A DNA stretch of 21,084 nt from Desulfobacula sp. (GCF_021107415.1 NZ_JAIOSW010000075.1:1-21084); one strand, 5' to 3'. Shown: positions 9,304 to 15,743, numbered from the stretch's first letter. Numbers and translations are program-made. Notes: generated from the letters alone by a model not told the origin.

Positions 9304-9317
9304 GGAGGACTATCTTG
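9304..9317 (+). promoter_or_regulatory. Strong ribosome binding site with TTG start
   Basis: GGAGG at 9304-9308 stands six bases before a TTG at 9315-9317. The TTG opens a clean signal peptide, and no ATG lies in range. The strong Shine-Dalgarno sequence supports TTG as the genuine start of the exported FlgO-like protein and places the site 2 nt after the gatB stop. Confidence 0.7.
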
Positions 9318-9950
9318 AATAAAATCTCTTTTTCAAAAATTTTTGCTTCTATCTTAATTATTTTTATAGCATTTTTAAGCTTTCCCCTGGCTAATTTTGC
9401 AAATAACAAACAAACCATCGCCATACTCCCCTTTGAAATGATTTCTCCCGAGGACATCACTTATATTCAATCCGGGATTTTGCAAATGCTGCATTCGCGC
9501 TTAGTTTGGAAAGATCATGTGATAGTTGTTGAAAAAAAAATTATTGCAGCACATTTGAATGCAATTGACATTCAAGATAACGATCAATTGTTTAAAAAAA
9601 TTGCATCCCTTACCAATTCAGATTATGTTTTAGCCGGGAGTATTACTCAATTTTCCAATGCATTCAGCATTGACACTAAAATTTATGATATCAAAAACCA
9701 GCAATATTTGAACTTTTTTGAGCAGTCAAAAATAATTGATGATGTAATCCCAAAGCTGAATGTTATTGCAGCAAAAATCAATAAAAAAGTTTTTGAACGA
9801 AAAACCGTTGTTTATCAGAAACTTGCCAAGGAAGAAAAAGAAAAGGCTGAGCAGTGGAAAAGGCAGAATCCTGAAAAAATGATGCCGCTTATCCCAAGAG
9901 GGGAACAAGAGGAAAAAACTTCTATCTGGAAATTCTGGGAATATTTATAA
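9315..9950 (+). CDS. Exported FlgO/TolB-N-like small protein, unknown function
   Basis: A 211-residue protein starting at TTG with a strong GGAGG site. Residues 1-29 look like a signal peptide (basic MNKISFSK, hydrophobic core, likely cleavage after ANFA). The mature part opens with QTIAILPFEMISPEDITYIQ, the strand-helix pattern of FlgO/TolB-N-like envelope domains. SDYVLAGSITQF and a VFERK segment follow, then a charged coiled-coil-like tail (LAKEEKEKAEQWKRQ) ending in Trp-rich KTSIWKFWEYL. The domain aligns over about 150 residues with the N-terminus of the FG-GAP protein encoded at 12575-14188, so the two are paralogs. It sits 13 bp after gatB and 6 bp before the 98-residue gene. No lipobox is seen, so it is probably periplasmic or outer-membrane associated. 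Function is unknown. Confidence 0.75.
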   Translation: MNKISFSKIFASILIIFIAFLSFPLANFANNKQTIAILPFEMISPEDITYIQSGILQMLHSRLVWKDHVIVVEKKIIAAHLNAIDIQDNDQLFKKIASLTNSDYVLAGSITQFSNAFSIDTKIYDIKNQQYLNFFEQSKIIDDVIPKLNVIAAKINKKVFERKTVVYQKLAKEEKEKAEQWKRQNPEKMMPLIPRGEQEEKTSIWKFWEYL

Positions 9951-9956
9951 AAAAAT

Positions 9957-10253
9957 ATGAAACAATTAACATCGGCAGATAAAAAAAAAATGTTGCTAAG
10001 TGCTTTCTGGGATAAGAATATAGATGGAAATCAATTGGTTGAGCTTGTTGATGGTAAAATAAATACCCTACCGTTCTTTGATAAAAAAATTATTTATTCC
10101 AGGCTGTTATCAACATTTGACTGGTATACATTGCTTAAGCTTATCCCTGAAAAATCACTTAAAGATGTATTAGCAGATGATGTATTAGAACGGTTGTATC
10201 CAAAGGAGCTAAAAGAAAAATACACCTATGCAAGAAGCGTATTATTTAAATAA
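9957..10253 (+). CDS. Unnamed 98-residue protein, putative antitoxin-like partner of the AbiEii nucleotidyltransferase
   Basis: I do not recognise a named family. The 98 residues are soluble, Lys- and Leu-rich and predicted helical, with an FWDKNIDG segment near residue 17, FFDKKIIYSRLLSTFDWYTL near 40 and a C-terminal ERLYPKELKEKYTYARSVLFK. There is no clear DNA-binding motif. Its last 26 bp overlap the start of the nucleotidyltransferase gene, the typical arrangement of co-translated partners, so an antitoxin or regulatory role is plausible (inference). A run of ten A residues at 9981-9990 encodes Lys9-Lys11 and abuts a second in-frame ATG at 9990, an alternative start. No good Shine-Dalgarno precedes either start; coupling to the upstream gene, whose stop is 6 bp away, is likely. 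Confidence 0.7.
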   Translation: MKQLTSADKKKMLLSAFWDKNIDGNQLVELVDGKINTLPFFDKKIIYSRLLSTFDWYTLLKLIPEKSLKDVLADDVLERLYPKELKEKYTYARSVLFK

Positions 10254-10911
10254 ACTTTATCCATTTCAGGATGAAATTCTAAGCAGGATTAATACGCTTG
10301 ATGTTGAATTCTATTTATCTGGTGGGACTGCGTTAAGCCGATGTTTTCTTAAGCACAGATATTCTGATGATTTGGATTTGTTTTTAAATAACCATCCGAA
10401 TTTTAAACATCAGAGTGAAACTGTTTTAAATTTTTTAAATGAAAAATTATTTCAGTGTACGATCTCAATAACAACAGACTCTTTTTTACGGATATTTATA
10501 AATAAGAATGACCTTGTTTTAAAAATTGATTTTATTAATGATGTACCATTTCATTTCGGTAATTTTGAACGGTTTGACTTCTTTGGGAAAATTGATAATT
10601 GGAGAAATATTCTTTCGAATAAAATTTGTGCGTTAAGCCGAATGGAACCTAAAGATTATGCAGACATTCTTTTCATTGCTCAAAAATATAGATTTAACTG
10701 GGAAGATGTAATCGAAGAGGCTAAAAAAAAAGATCTATGGGTTGAACCAGTTAAAATCAGTAAAATGATCAAAGAATTTCCAATAAAACTTTTGAACCCG
10801 ATAAAATGGATAACACCGCCTGATTTAAAGCAGGCTGCCTCTTTTTTTTCAATTATTTCCGAAGACATTCTGAAAGGATTCAATAATTCTATTGCTCCTG
10901 AAATAGACTAA
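10228..10911 (+). CDS. AbiEii/AbiGii-type nucleotidyltransferase (toxin-like)
   Basis: A 227-residue member of the DNA polymerase beta-like nucleotidyltransferase superfamily, AbiEii type. Known relatives act as toxins in type IV toxin-antitoxin or phage-abortive systems by transferring nucleotides to tRNA or other targets. Visible motifs are FYLSGGTALSRCFL near residue 28 (GG at 32-33 and the following Ser/Thr), HRYSDDLDLF at 43-52 with metal-binding Asp48 and Asp50, VLKIDFIND near 107 as the third acidic strand, and MEPKDYADILFI near 150. The last resembles the conserved K-x-x-D-L segment of the family. Intact catalytic acids suggest an active enzyme. It overlaps the upstream 98-residue gene by 26 bp in another frame. 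The usual AbiEi winged-helix antitoxin is absent. Base composition is markedly AT-rich, consistent with acquisition. Confidence 0.82.
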   Translation: MQEAYYLNKLYPFQDEILSRINTLDVEFYLSGGTALSRCFLKHRYSDDLDLFLNNHPNFKHQSETVLNFLNEKLFQCTISITTDSFLRIFINKNDLVLKIDFINDVPFHFGNFERFDFFGKIDNWRNILSNKICALSRMEPKDYADILFIAQKYRFNWEDVIEEAKKKDLWVEPVKISKMIKEFPIKLLNPIKWITPPDLKQAASFFSIISEDILKGFNNSIAPEID

Positions 10912-11184
10912 AATTGTTTGACTGGCTCCTCTTCTCATTAAACTTACCTTTTCACCGAACGGTTAATTTTGTTTAGTCTGTCTATATTGTTGTGCAGACA
11001 TAGAAGTCAATAATGAAAAATAAAATAGGGTTTGGGTTATATGGATGTACTTTGCCCATTGTTTGCGGAACATGAAAGAAATATGGGTGAAGCTTTAGAC
11101 AAAAAAACCCCGTCTAGGTGATATAGACGGGGTTCTTTTTAAAAACGATACTTAACTAAACTAAGATATTAAATTTAAGATATC
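10912..11184. other. Convergent intergenic region
   Basis: 273 bp between the nucleotidyltransferase stop and the porin stop. The right part holds the bidirectional terminator at 11106-11134. The rest is AT-rich and shows no convincing ORF; a 26-codon frame at 11041-11121 runs into the terminator stem and is probably spurious. Short crossing inverted repeats near 10976-11009 (GTCTG/CAGAC and TCTAT/ATAGA) are too short to call. Confidence 0.45.
11106..11134. terminator. Bidirectional intrinsic terminator
   Basis: An 11-bp perfect stem, AACCCCGTCTA (11106-11116) with TAGACGGGGTT (11124-11134), and a 7-nt loop. On the plus strand it is followed by CTTTTT (11135-11140). On the minus strand the A-run at 11101-11107 becomes a U-tract. 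It lies between two converging genes and should stop both the gatB-to-nucleotidyltransferase transcript and the porin transcript. Confidence 0.9.
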
Positions 11185-12378
11185 CTAGAATGAAAAGGAA
11201 AGTTTGTGATAAAGTTCCATTGCACTATCTGGATCAGGAGTGGTATCACCCCATCCTAGCTGAGCAAAACCTGCTGCAACTTTATACGTCAGGTTAGGTG
11301 TAATCTTATATGATACGTCAGCAGAGATTTCATAGATGTCTGCACCATCCCATGGGCCATTGTTATCAACATTACAGGTTGCATAACCTAAATAACCACC
11401 AATGGAAAGTTGATCGGAAACAGCATAGTCAGCATATAGTGCGAGCAAAGTACCGGCAGTAAGATCATTTCCACCGAAGAAAGTAGCATCGTCACCCATG
11501 ATTAAAGCACCACCAGCTTCAAAATCATCACCGAAATCAAAACCCGCACCTGAATCATCATCATATGATCCATATGCACCCAAGATACCAAATTTAAGAG
11601 CGTCTGCATTCATCCAGACATTCAGGTAAGCGCCCCAAGTTGTATAATCTTGAAATCCTGCAGATCTGTTCATATCAAAAACATCAAATTCTCCTTCAAA
11701 CCCGACATTTCCGAAAACACCGTCAAAAGAAAGCATCCCTCTGGTAAGCACATTATCAGCCGCTGGTGTATTACTTTCAAACATAACATAGGCAACCAGT
11801 GGTTTTACATTAATGTCGCCTATTTTTGTTACCATTGCAAGGATGTAAGCATCATCATCTTCGTCTTCACCAATAACAGTACTGCCACTTTCACCGTTAT
11901 CATCTTTGTGGAGGATACCAATTATTGTACCAATTGCTGTGGGTTGAACCCATTTAACTCTGTAGGCTTCATCACCTGCATCATGGAAAGCTGTTCCCCA
12001 GGCACCGGCTGACATTTTACCAACTGTCAATGTTCCGCCATTACCAAAAGTATGGGCACCCCAGACCTGCTCAAGATAAATATTGTCATCAACATTTGGA
12101 GCAGCATTTATCTCATTAATATTGCCGGTACCCCAGGTTTCATCTGCCATTTCAAAGCGGGCAAACACCTTTGTGGTATCATCAATCTGCCATTTAGCAT
12201 CCACAGACAGCTCATGATCGTAAGCTCCAAAAGTTTCAACATCGGTCCCTTGACCACTCATGTTGTCGTAATAAGATCCTCTTGCATAATAAGAACCCGT
12301 TAAAGAGAAATCAGTTGCGCTTGCAATTCCAGCACCCAGAAAAAGCATGGCAAAAGTTAAAGCAATTAGTTTTTTCAT
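11185..12378 (-). CDS. Outer-membrane porin (beta-barrel)
   Basis: A 397-residue exported protein. Residues 1-21 are a textbook signal peptide (MKKLIALTFAMLFLGAGIASA) followed by TDFSLTGSYYARGSYYD, a first barrel strand. The body is rich in Gly, Asp and aromatic residues with alternating strand patterns. The chain ends in LYHKLSFSF, the terminal-Phe outer-membrane sorting signal recognised by BamA. Acidic loops such as GEDEDDDAY and DDDSGAGFDFGDDFEAGG suggest cation-facing or Ca-binding extracellular loops (inference). It resembles the major porins of Desulfobacterales; substrate is unknown. It has its own strong promoter, a leader of about 155 nt with notable structure, and a terminator just beyond its stop, so it is probably highly expressed alone as well as read through from the FG-GAP gene upstream. 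Confidence 0.88.
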   Translation of the reverse strand: MKKLIALTFAMLFLGAGIASATDFSLTGSYYARGSYYDNMSGQGTDVETFGAYDHELSVDAKWQIDDTTKVFARFEMADETWGTGNINEINAAPNVDDNIYLEQVWGAHTFGNGGTLTVGKMSAGAWGTAFHDAGDEAYRVKWVQPTAIGTIIGILHKDDNGESGSTVIGEDEDDDAYILAMVTKIGDINVKPLVAYVMFESNTPAADNVLTRGMLSFDGVFGNVGFEGEFDVFDMNRSAGFQDYTTWGAYLNVWMNADALKFGILGAYGSYDDDSGAGFDFGDDFEAGGALIMGDDATFFGGNDLTAGTLLALYADYAVSDQLSIGGYLGYATCNVDNNGPWDGADIYEISADVSYKITPNLTYKVAAGFAQLGWGDTTPDPDSAMELYHKLSFSF

Positions 12379-12411
12379 CTTTTTTCCTTTTAAAAAAATT
12401 AGTTAAAATTT

Positions 12412-12446
12412 CTTTTTATTGTACTCCTTTTAAATACAATAAAAAG
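12412..12446 (-). repeat. 12-bp perfect hairpin in the porin mRNA leader
   Basis: Perfect inverted repeat CTTTTTATTGTA (12412-12423) and TACAATAAAAAG (12435-12446) with an 11-nt loop. In the mRNA the loop displays AAAAGGAG, a second Shine-Dalgarno-like sequence, upstream of the real porin site AAAAGGA just before the ATG. No U-tract follows, so it is not a terminator. A role in mRNA stability or translation control is possible. Confidence 0.65.
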
Positions 12447-12491
12447 ACCTGTTTAAATGCAAACCGTAAAGCTAAAATTTTCTGCGCCGGT

Positions 12492-12500
12492 ATCACCTCC
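12492..12500 (-). promoter_or_regulatory. Orphan perfect Shine-Dalgarno in the porin leader
   Basis: The minus-strand transcript reads GGAGGTGAT, fully complementary to the 3' end of 16S rRNA (ATCACCTCC on the plus strand), about 114 nt before the porin ATG. No ATG, GTG or TTG lies at a usable distance downstream. It could be a ribosome standby site. Confidence 0.4.
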
Positions 12501-12524
12501 CTCTGCAGACACATAGCCTGTTAG

Positions 12525-12543
12525 TTTAACATAAAAAGTTAAA
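12525..12543. promoter_or_regulatory. Inverted repeat over the porin -10/start site
   Basis: TTTAAC (12525-12530), a 7-bp spacer ATAAAAA, and GTTAAA (12538-12543). The repeat covers part of the porin -10 hexamer and the predicted start point, a suitable place for a repressor. The arms are short and AT-rich, so chance is possible. Confidence 0.3.
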
Positions 12544-12568
12544 TAGCAAGTGTTTTCATACGTGTCAA
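12540..12568 (-). promoter_or_regulatory. Sigma-70 promoter of the porin gene
   Basis: Minus strand: perfect -35 TTGACA (plus positions 12563-12568), 17-bp spacer, -10 TATTTA (12540-12545). Predicted start is near 12533, giving a leader of about 155 nt. The -35 lies only 6 bp beyond the stop codon of the FG-GAP gene. Confidence 0.6.
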
Positions 12569-12574
12569 GCCTTT

Positions 12575-14188
12575 TTACATATCATAGGCAATTATCATGC
12601 TTTTTGATTTTTCTGAGGAAAAATTATTCCTTCTTTTGATAAAAGTAATGATGAGTTCATTTTTTGAATTATTATCATAATCGCCGATAAAAATATCTGT
12701 AATCTGACCGGGCATTTTCTTAGGTGCATTCTCAGGGGACAGTCCCATTTCATTCCAGGCCAGTATTTCAATACCGCCGGTCTTAAATTTTCTAAGCTGC
12801 TGGAACATATTCCCGGATGCATCTTTATTCTTAATGACCATGACATCCTTTCTCCCGTCCAAGTCAATATCAAAAACAATGTTTCGCGGCTGAAAATACA
12901 CTCCTTTTCCAAGAGAGACATCTTTGATAAATTCATCTTCTTCCATAAAGGTATAGTAAAGTTTGCTCCCTCCATACCCTTCTTCCCCTGACCATTCTAT
13001 CCTGCCGTTTTCATTAAAAATGGTCAGCCGGCCCTGTTCATCCGTAAACAAGACACTCATTTCATCCGTGCCAGTCAAATCACCTGTTGCCATGCTCAGT
13101 ACGGAAAACCCCTCGGGAACCCTGAGTTTCTCACCCGGAACATAGGTATTGTTCTGCCAATTTACCTTAAAAACATTTTTCCCTGTATAAGGACCATCTT
13201 TCCCGCTCTTCTGAGCATAGAGGACATCTCTTCCATTGACGTCTTTTACAACTCTCAGATACCATGGCAGCAGTTTGGATATTTTCTTATAATCTGTCCC
13301 GTTATATTCAAGAACAAAAGATTTTGCATACCCACTTTCGGGATGCACCCTAGAAATAAAAATCTCTGCCATCCCGTTGTGATTAATATCCGCCACATCA
13401 ACACCGACAATGTCCATATAATGAGCATCTTCTATTTTTTTAACCGGTCTTAACTGCCCTTTTAAATTATCTTTCAAAATTTCAATGGCATGATCATAAA
13501 TAATCACCACTTCATTTTTTTTGTCTCCATCCACATCCCCTGATGAAATCCCGATAATCTCACCATTTGTCACCATAAGATTCCGATAATTTGTCAGGGG
13601 GCTTGCATATCCACGTCCCTGGGGGACCCTTTCAGGTCTTTGAGCATATTGCTGTTGGGGGATGATCTGTTCCGGTTTCCTGTTGAATGTCTTGAAATTA
13701 ATCTGGGTTGCAATCTGATCCAGTTCCGTGATGACGGCTCCGGGTTCTTTGGCCTGTTCTGAAAAGGTTAGTGTCGGCTTTTCTTCTTTTACATCCACCA
13801 TGGACATATCCAGGCTCACACTTTTGCCAAACATAGTCAAACTGCCAAAAAGAATATAATCCACGCCAAGGCCTGCACCAATCAGCCTTGCTTTTGAGTC
13901 ATTGAGCGTTCCTTTGGTTAAAGGAGATGATTGAGCTTTGGCCAAAGCTTCATCAATGGTTTCTCTTTGGAGGATTTCAACTTTTCCGGGATCAGCCAGC
14001 CTTGAAGAAAGCATGGAAAAAAGGCCTTTTTGAAGAAAGGAAAGGTCTTCAACGGCATTCATTTCCAATGGACAGACCGCCACTTTTTTTATGGGTTCAC
14101 AGAGTCCCGGGCTAACGATAACAATAGAAGACAAAACGATCGTTAAAATAAATATTCCAAACCTTATGATATTGCTTTTCAAAACCAT
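12575..14188 (-). CDS. Exported FG-GAP/VCBS repeat protein with N-terminal FlgO-like domain
   Basis: A 537-residue protein using the ATG at 14186-14188, three bases after AAAGGGG; a GTG at 14191 would leave no spacer. Residues 1-31 are a signal peptide or anchor, followed by KKVAVCPLEMNAVEDLSFLQ, which opens a domain shared with the small exported protein at 9315-9950. A Gln/Arg-rich linker near 178-195 leads to a region with five Ca-binding FG-GAP-type motifs: DVDGDKKNE (about residue 219), DINHNGMAE (268), DLTGTDEMS (371), DIDLDGRKD (441) and DYDNNSKNE (504). These indicate a beta-propeller. It is probably periplasmic or surface-associated near the outer membrane. The porin gene follows on the same strand without a terminator. 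Function unknown; an envelope sensor or assembly role is a guess. Confidence 0.8.
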   Translation of the reverse strand: MVLKSNIIRFGIFILTIVLSSIVIVSPGLCEPIKKVAVCPLEMNAVEDLSFLQKGLFSMLSSRLADPGKVEILQRETIDEALAKAQSSPLTKGTLNDSKARLIGAGLGVDYILFGSLTMFGKSVSLDMSMVDVKEEKPTLTFSEQAKEPGAVITELDQIATQINFKTFNRKPEQIIPQQQYAQRPERVPQGRGYASPLTNYRNLMVTNGEIIGISSGDVDGDKKNEVVIIYDHAIEILKDNLKGQLRPVKKIEDAHYMDIVGVDVADINHNGMAEIFISRVHPESGYAKSFVLEYNGTDYKKISKLLPWYLRVVKDVNGRDVLYAQKSGKDGPYTGKNVFKVNWQNNTYVPGEKLRVPEGFSVLSMATGDLTGTDEMSVLFTDEQGRLTIFNENGRIEWSGEEGYGGSKLYYTFMEEDEFIKDVSLGKGVYFQPRNIVFDIDLDGRKDVMVIKNKDASGNMFQQLRKFKTGGIEILAWNEMGLSPENAPKKMPGQITDIFIGDYDNNSKNELIITFIKRRNNFSSEKSKSMIIAYDM

Positions 14189-14234
14189 CACCCCTTTAAA
14201 AATTTTTAAGTGTAAAATTTTATTTAATCAAAGA

Positions 14235-14263
14235 TTTATATAACATCATGGAACATCAGACAA
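14235..14263 (-). promoter_or_regulatory. Probable promoter of the FG-GAP gene
   Basis: Minus strand: -35 TTGTCT (plus 14258-14263), 17-bp spacer, -10 TATAAA (14235-14240). Start near 14228, leader about 40 nt. Two AACATCA direct repeats, at 14242-14248 and 14252-14258, lie 10 bp apart within the spacer and the edge of the -35. Confidence 0.5.
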
Positions 14264-14308
14264 GTCTTTTAAAAAGCTTTTCTATTCATTTTCCATGAGT
14301 TTCCGTGC

Positions 14309-14372
14309 AAAGTGCCTGCAAAAAATCTGTACTTTTCGAAAAAGTGCCTGCAAAAAATCTGTATTTTCTGAA
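14309..14372 (+). repeat. Two tandem 32-bp repeats upstream of the DUF4143 ATPase gene
   Basis: Copies at 14309-14340 and 14341-14372. The first 23 bases (AAAGTGCCTGCAAAAAATCT plus GTA) are identical and the last nine differ slightly. A degenerate A-rich continuation follows. The period is close to three helical turns, and A-tracts recur at the same phase, so curved DNA or tandem protein sites upstream of the promoter at 14380 are plausible. Confidence 0.75.
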
Positions 14373-14379
14373 AAAAATA

Positions 14380-14408
14380 TTGCAAAAAAAATTAACCAAC
14401 AGTATAAA
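14380..14408 (+). promoter_or_regulatory. Promoter of the DUF4143 ATPase gene, predicting a leaderless mRNA
   Basis: TTGCAA (14380-14385), 17-bp spacer, TATAAA (14403-14408). The -10 ends 6 bp before the ATG at 14415, so the expected start falls on or next to the A of the start codon. No Shine-Dalgarno is present, which agrees with a leaderless transcript. Confidence 0.5.
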
Positions 14409-14414
14409 TTACTT

Positions 14415-15743
14415 ATGAAAAGAAAATTATATAATGACCTGTTGGAGTGGAAAGCATCTATGTCACGGAAACCACTTCTTGTGAAAGGCGCTCGCCAGGT
14501 TGGTAAGAGTTATCTTTTAAAAAAATTTGGCGAAAAAGAATTTCCATGTTGTCATGTTTTTAATTTTGAACAAGATAAAAAACTCAACCAAATATTTGAA
14601 TCTGACTTATTGCCGCATAGGATTATAACTGAATTATCAATTTATTCAGAAAAAAAAATAGATATTAACAATGATCTTGTTATTTTTGATGAAATTCAAG
14701 AATGCCCTGAAGCTATAACGAGTTTAAAATATTTTTATGAAGATATGCCGAATTTGACTCTTTGTTGCGCCGGTTCGCTTATCGGTGTCAAGATGTCATC
14801 AGGTTCTTTCCCTGTTGGAAAGGTGAATTTTTTAAATCTTTATCCCATGACTTTTGAAGAATTTTTAATGGCAGCTAATGACAAAATAAGTCTTGAACTC
14901 TTCAATACAGCATTGACCTGTGATCTTCAATCAGATATTGCCCATGCAAAATTATGGGACAGACTAAAAGAGTATTATATGACAGGAGGTATGCCTAAAG
15001 TTGTTTCTTCCTATCTTTCAAATAGAGAGAGCCGGTTTGAGGCCATGAATACTGCAAGAATTATTCAGCAAGAATTGATAGAAGGCTATTTTAAAGATTT
15101 TGCCAAACATTCAGGGAAAATTAATTCTTTGCATATCGTATCCGTTTTAGAAAATATTCCCATACAACTTTCAAATAACATTAAAAGCTCTGTAAAAAGA
15201 TATAGATTTAAAAAAGTTATTTCACATAAAAAAAGTTTTTCAGATTTACAAGGGCCAATAGACTGGTTGATAAAAGCCGGGCTAATAATTAAAGTCAAAA
15301 TTTGCAATAGAGCGGAATTACCCTTGGAAACATTTTGCAAAAATAATATTTTTAAATTGTTTCTTTGTGATATTGGATTGCTTGGTTCTATGTTGGATTT
15401 GCCACCTAAGGCAATCATTTCACAGGATTTTGGAATTGCAAAAGGATATTTTGCTGAAAATTATGTTGCCCAGGAATTTCTTGCAGCCGGTATTTCAAAA
15501 TTGCATTCGTGGTCTGAAAGAAATTCTGAAATTGAATTTTTGAGAGTGATGGGCGAAAATATTATTCCGATTGAAGTAAAATCAGGGACAAGGACTCAAG
15601 CAAAAAGTCTTGGTCAATTTATAAATAAATATTCACCTGAAAAAGCTATAACTTTAACGGGGAAATCACTTAATAAAGCTCATGGGTTAAAAGTTAATAA
15701 TTATCCTCTCTACCTTGCAAGCAAAATTTGTGATCAAATTTAA
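14415..15743 (+). CDS. AAA+ ATPase with C-terminal DUF4143 domain
   Basis: Member of the widespread AAA_14/DUF4143 ATPase family, whose cellular role is unknown. I choose the ATG at 14415 (MKRKLYNDLLEW), the usual start of the family; the longer frame from 14295 would add 40 residues encoded by the tandem repeats. Of 442 residues, Walker A is GARQVGKS at 25-32, Walker B LVIFDE at 88-93, and CCAGSLIG near 117 is the sensor-like segment. YPMTFEEFL and YYMTGGMPKVV follow. The C-terminal part has AENYVAQEFL, SEIEFL and IPIEVKSGT (Glu387, Lys389), a PD-(D/E)xK nuclease-like pattern. It stands alone between divergent and convergent neighbours and is AT-rich, typical of mobile accessory genes. A toxin-antitoxin or defence association is sometimes suggested for this family, but nothing here proves it. 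Confidence 0.9.
   Translation: MKRKLYNDLLEWKASMSRKPLLVKGARQVGKSYLLKKFGEKEFPCCHVFNFEQDKKLNQIFESDLLPHRIITELSIYSEKKIDINNDLVIFDEIQECPEAITSLKYFYEDMPNLTLCCAGSLIGVKMSSGSFPVGKVNFLNLYPMTFEEFLMAANDKISLELFNTALTCDLQSDIAHAKLWDRLKEYYMTGGMPKVVSSYLSNRESRFEAMNTARIIQQELIEGYFKDFAKHSGKINSLHIVSVLENIPIQLSNNIKSSVKRYRFKKVISHKKSFSDLQGPIDWLIKAGLIIKVKICNRAELPLETFCKNNIFKLFLCDIGLLGSMLDLPPKAIISQDFGIAKGYFAENYVAQEFLAAGISKLHSWSERNSEIEFLRVMGENIIPIEVKSGTRTQAKSLGQFINKYSPEKAITLTGKSLNKAHGLKVNNYPLYLASKICDQI

Noticed and set aside
10976..11009. Crossing inverted repeats GTCTG/CAGAC and TCTAT/ATAGA, a possible pseudoknot RNA
   Set aside because: Only 5-bp arms in AT-rich DNA; likely by chance.
11041..11121. 26-codon ORF starting ATGGATGTACTTTGC before the terminator
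   Set aside because: No ribosome site or promoter, no recognisable protein, and its last codons lie within the terminator stem.
14295..14414. 40-residue N-terminal extension of the DUF4143 ATPase
   Set aside because: It is encoded by the 32-bp repeats (KSACKKSVFSEK-type low-complexity text), lies upstream of the best promoter, and family members normally start at the MKRKLYNDLL-like position.
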